Assembly (NCBI GenBank): GCA_029783825.1 | Contig: JAREIK010004218.1 | Span: forward strand, 28,734 to 92,733 | Source of the DNA: Sapria himalayana | Taxonomy: Eukaryota > Streptophyta > Magnoliopsida > Malpighiales > Rafflesiaceae | DNA length: 64,000 bases | Direction of reading: 5' to 3' | In this document: positions 63,001-64,000 of the stretch, in pieces | How the letters are laid out: the number at the start of each line of letters is the position of its first letter | Numbering within the stretch: position 1 is the first letter of the stretch | Notes under the pieces: model-generated | What the model was told of the DNA's origin: nothing | Database searches by the model: none | What the model saw: only the letters and a program-made list of their open reading frames with translations | Position numbers and translations under genes: made by a program

Positions 63001-64000
63001 ATAAATGCATATAAAGTTAAAGCAGTAAACTCATAAACCTCGTAATGCCTAAATACATAAACTATTAAACTGCTAAATTCTACTTAATAATTAATAAATC
63101 TAATTTTTATTGCTATTTATTATATTTTTAAATATTCATTTTAATTATTTATTAGTGTATTTATTTAGAAAAATTTATTACAAAATAAATTATGAGTGGA
63201 CAAATATAATTTAAATAATATATTATTTATCTAATAAAATATACGCTTATAAAATAAGTATAAATTTAAAAATTAAAAATTATTATCAAGTAATATAAGT
63301 TACTTAAATTTTGAATCAATTTGGGTTTTGTAAATATTTTTTAATTAATATCTATCTTAATATTAATAGTTTATAAATTTAATTTTTGATCATTATTATA
63401 ATATTTATCAATAAAATTATTTATATTAAATTTAAATGATATATAATTATTAATATTATTATAACAAAATATTATATTAAAATTTCAAAAAATTTTAAAT
63501 ATTATTATATTTTCAAATGTTATAACCTATGAAAATGATAAAAAATTATAGAAATATTTTTTGTTATTTTATTTTTTTTTAAAAAATGTTTAAACCACTA
63601 AAAGCCTAAAAACATAAATCGCTAAAATCCTAAATGAAAAAACCTCTAAAAAATTAATCAATTAAATAGGTATACAATAATAATAAATCATAAATCTCAT
63701 TTTAAATTTTATTCAGTATAATTTTAAATTTTTATTTTATATATTTATCAGTTTATTTTTATAGAAATAATAATTACAGAATAAATTATTAGTGAGCAAT
63801 ATCTAGTTTAAATTAAAACGGTATCTCTAAATTTTTTGTTATTTCATTTTTTAAATAAACCCTATAGATCATTAAATGCTTACTTACTTAAATCAGTAAG
63901 CTCATAAATCCCAAAACTCCTAGATACATAAACCTTTTAACAACTATATACTACTTAATAAATAATAAATCTCATTTTTATTTCTATTTATTATAATTTT
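63001..64000 (-). repeat. AT-rich satellite array, block K, - orientation, runs off the window
   Basis: Begins with the right target duplication ATAAATGC. The first monomer shares with 41884-42200 the private variants TTATTAGTGTATTTATTTAG (about 63149), AATATATTATTTATCTAAT (about 63216) and TTATCAAGTAATATAAG (about 63282). Near 63830 the monomer jumps from 'ggtatctctaaa' directly to 'ttttttgttatttcat', a deletion of most of one monomer. The next unit is the 'cttacttacttaaatcagtaagct' type also seen at 46690. Confidence 0.92.

Overview
The window looks like a repeat-dominated, probably heterochromatic stretch of a flowering-plant nuclear chromosome. No intact host gene is visible. The plant assignment rests on a BED-finger/hATC transposase of the plant RICESLEEPER-like kind, Ty1/copia reverse-transcriptase remnants, and telomere-like TAAACCC heptamers. 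The species cannot be named from the sequence.

About 43 kb (roughly two thirds) is one very AT-rich tandem satellite with a basic monomer of about 590-605 bp and a longer form of about 735 bp. Each monomer holds two constant landmarks. One is an 80-90 bp block with 8-bp periodicity built on a TTTA(G) core, resembling degenerate telomere repeat. The other is a near-perfect palindrome whose core is AAAGGTTATAACCTTT. Monomer types recur in a fixed order, giving a higher-order repeat of about 6.1-6.9 kb once younger insertions are subtracted. I call a monomer '+' when the TTTAG strand lies on the given strand.

Layout: 1-2498 hAT copy 1 (5' part outside the window); 2499-9125 satellite (+); orientation switch; 9170-11525 satellite (-); 11526-19134 non-satellite island with dispersed repeats, a tRNA-like SINE-type head, a 2.7-kb pyrimidine tract, a dead copia RT region and a copia-like 3' end; 19135-33765 satellite (+); second switch; 33780-38168 satellite (-); 38169-41875 hAT copy 2; 41876-47359 satellite (-); 47360-47930 probable solo LTR; 47931-54203 satellite (-); 54204-56668 second island (poly(A)-tailed retrocopy, heptameric telomere-like repeat, LTR-type remnants); 56669-59322 satellite (-); 59323-63000 hAT copy 3; 63001-64000 satellite (-).

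The most informative observation is that all three hAT copies occupy the same base position of the satellite monomer in the same relative orientation, and their flanking monomers share private variants. The transposon therefore appears to have been amplified as part of the satellite array rather than inserted three times. A copia-like/satellite chimeric junction is likewise present twice, in opposite orientations (18.95 kb and 56.6 kb). The array thus seems to have absorbed transposons and copied them by duplication and inversion. All coding sequences seen are broken transposon genes.
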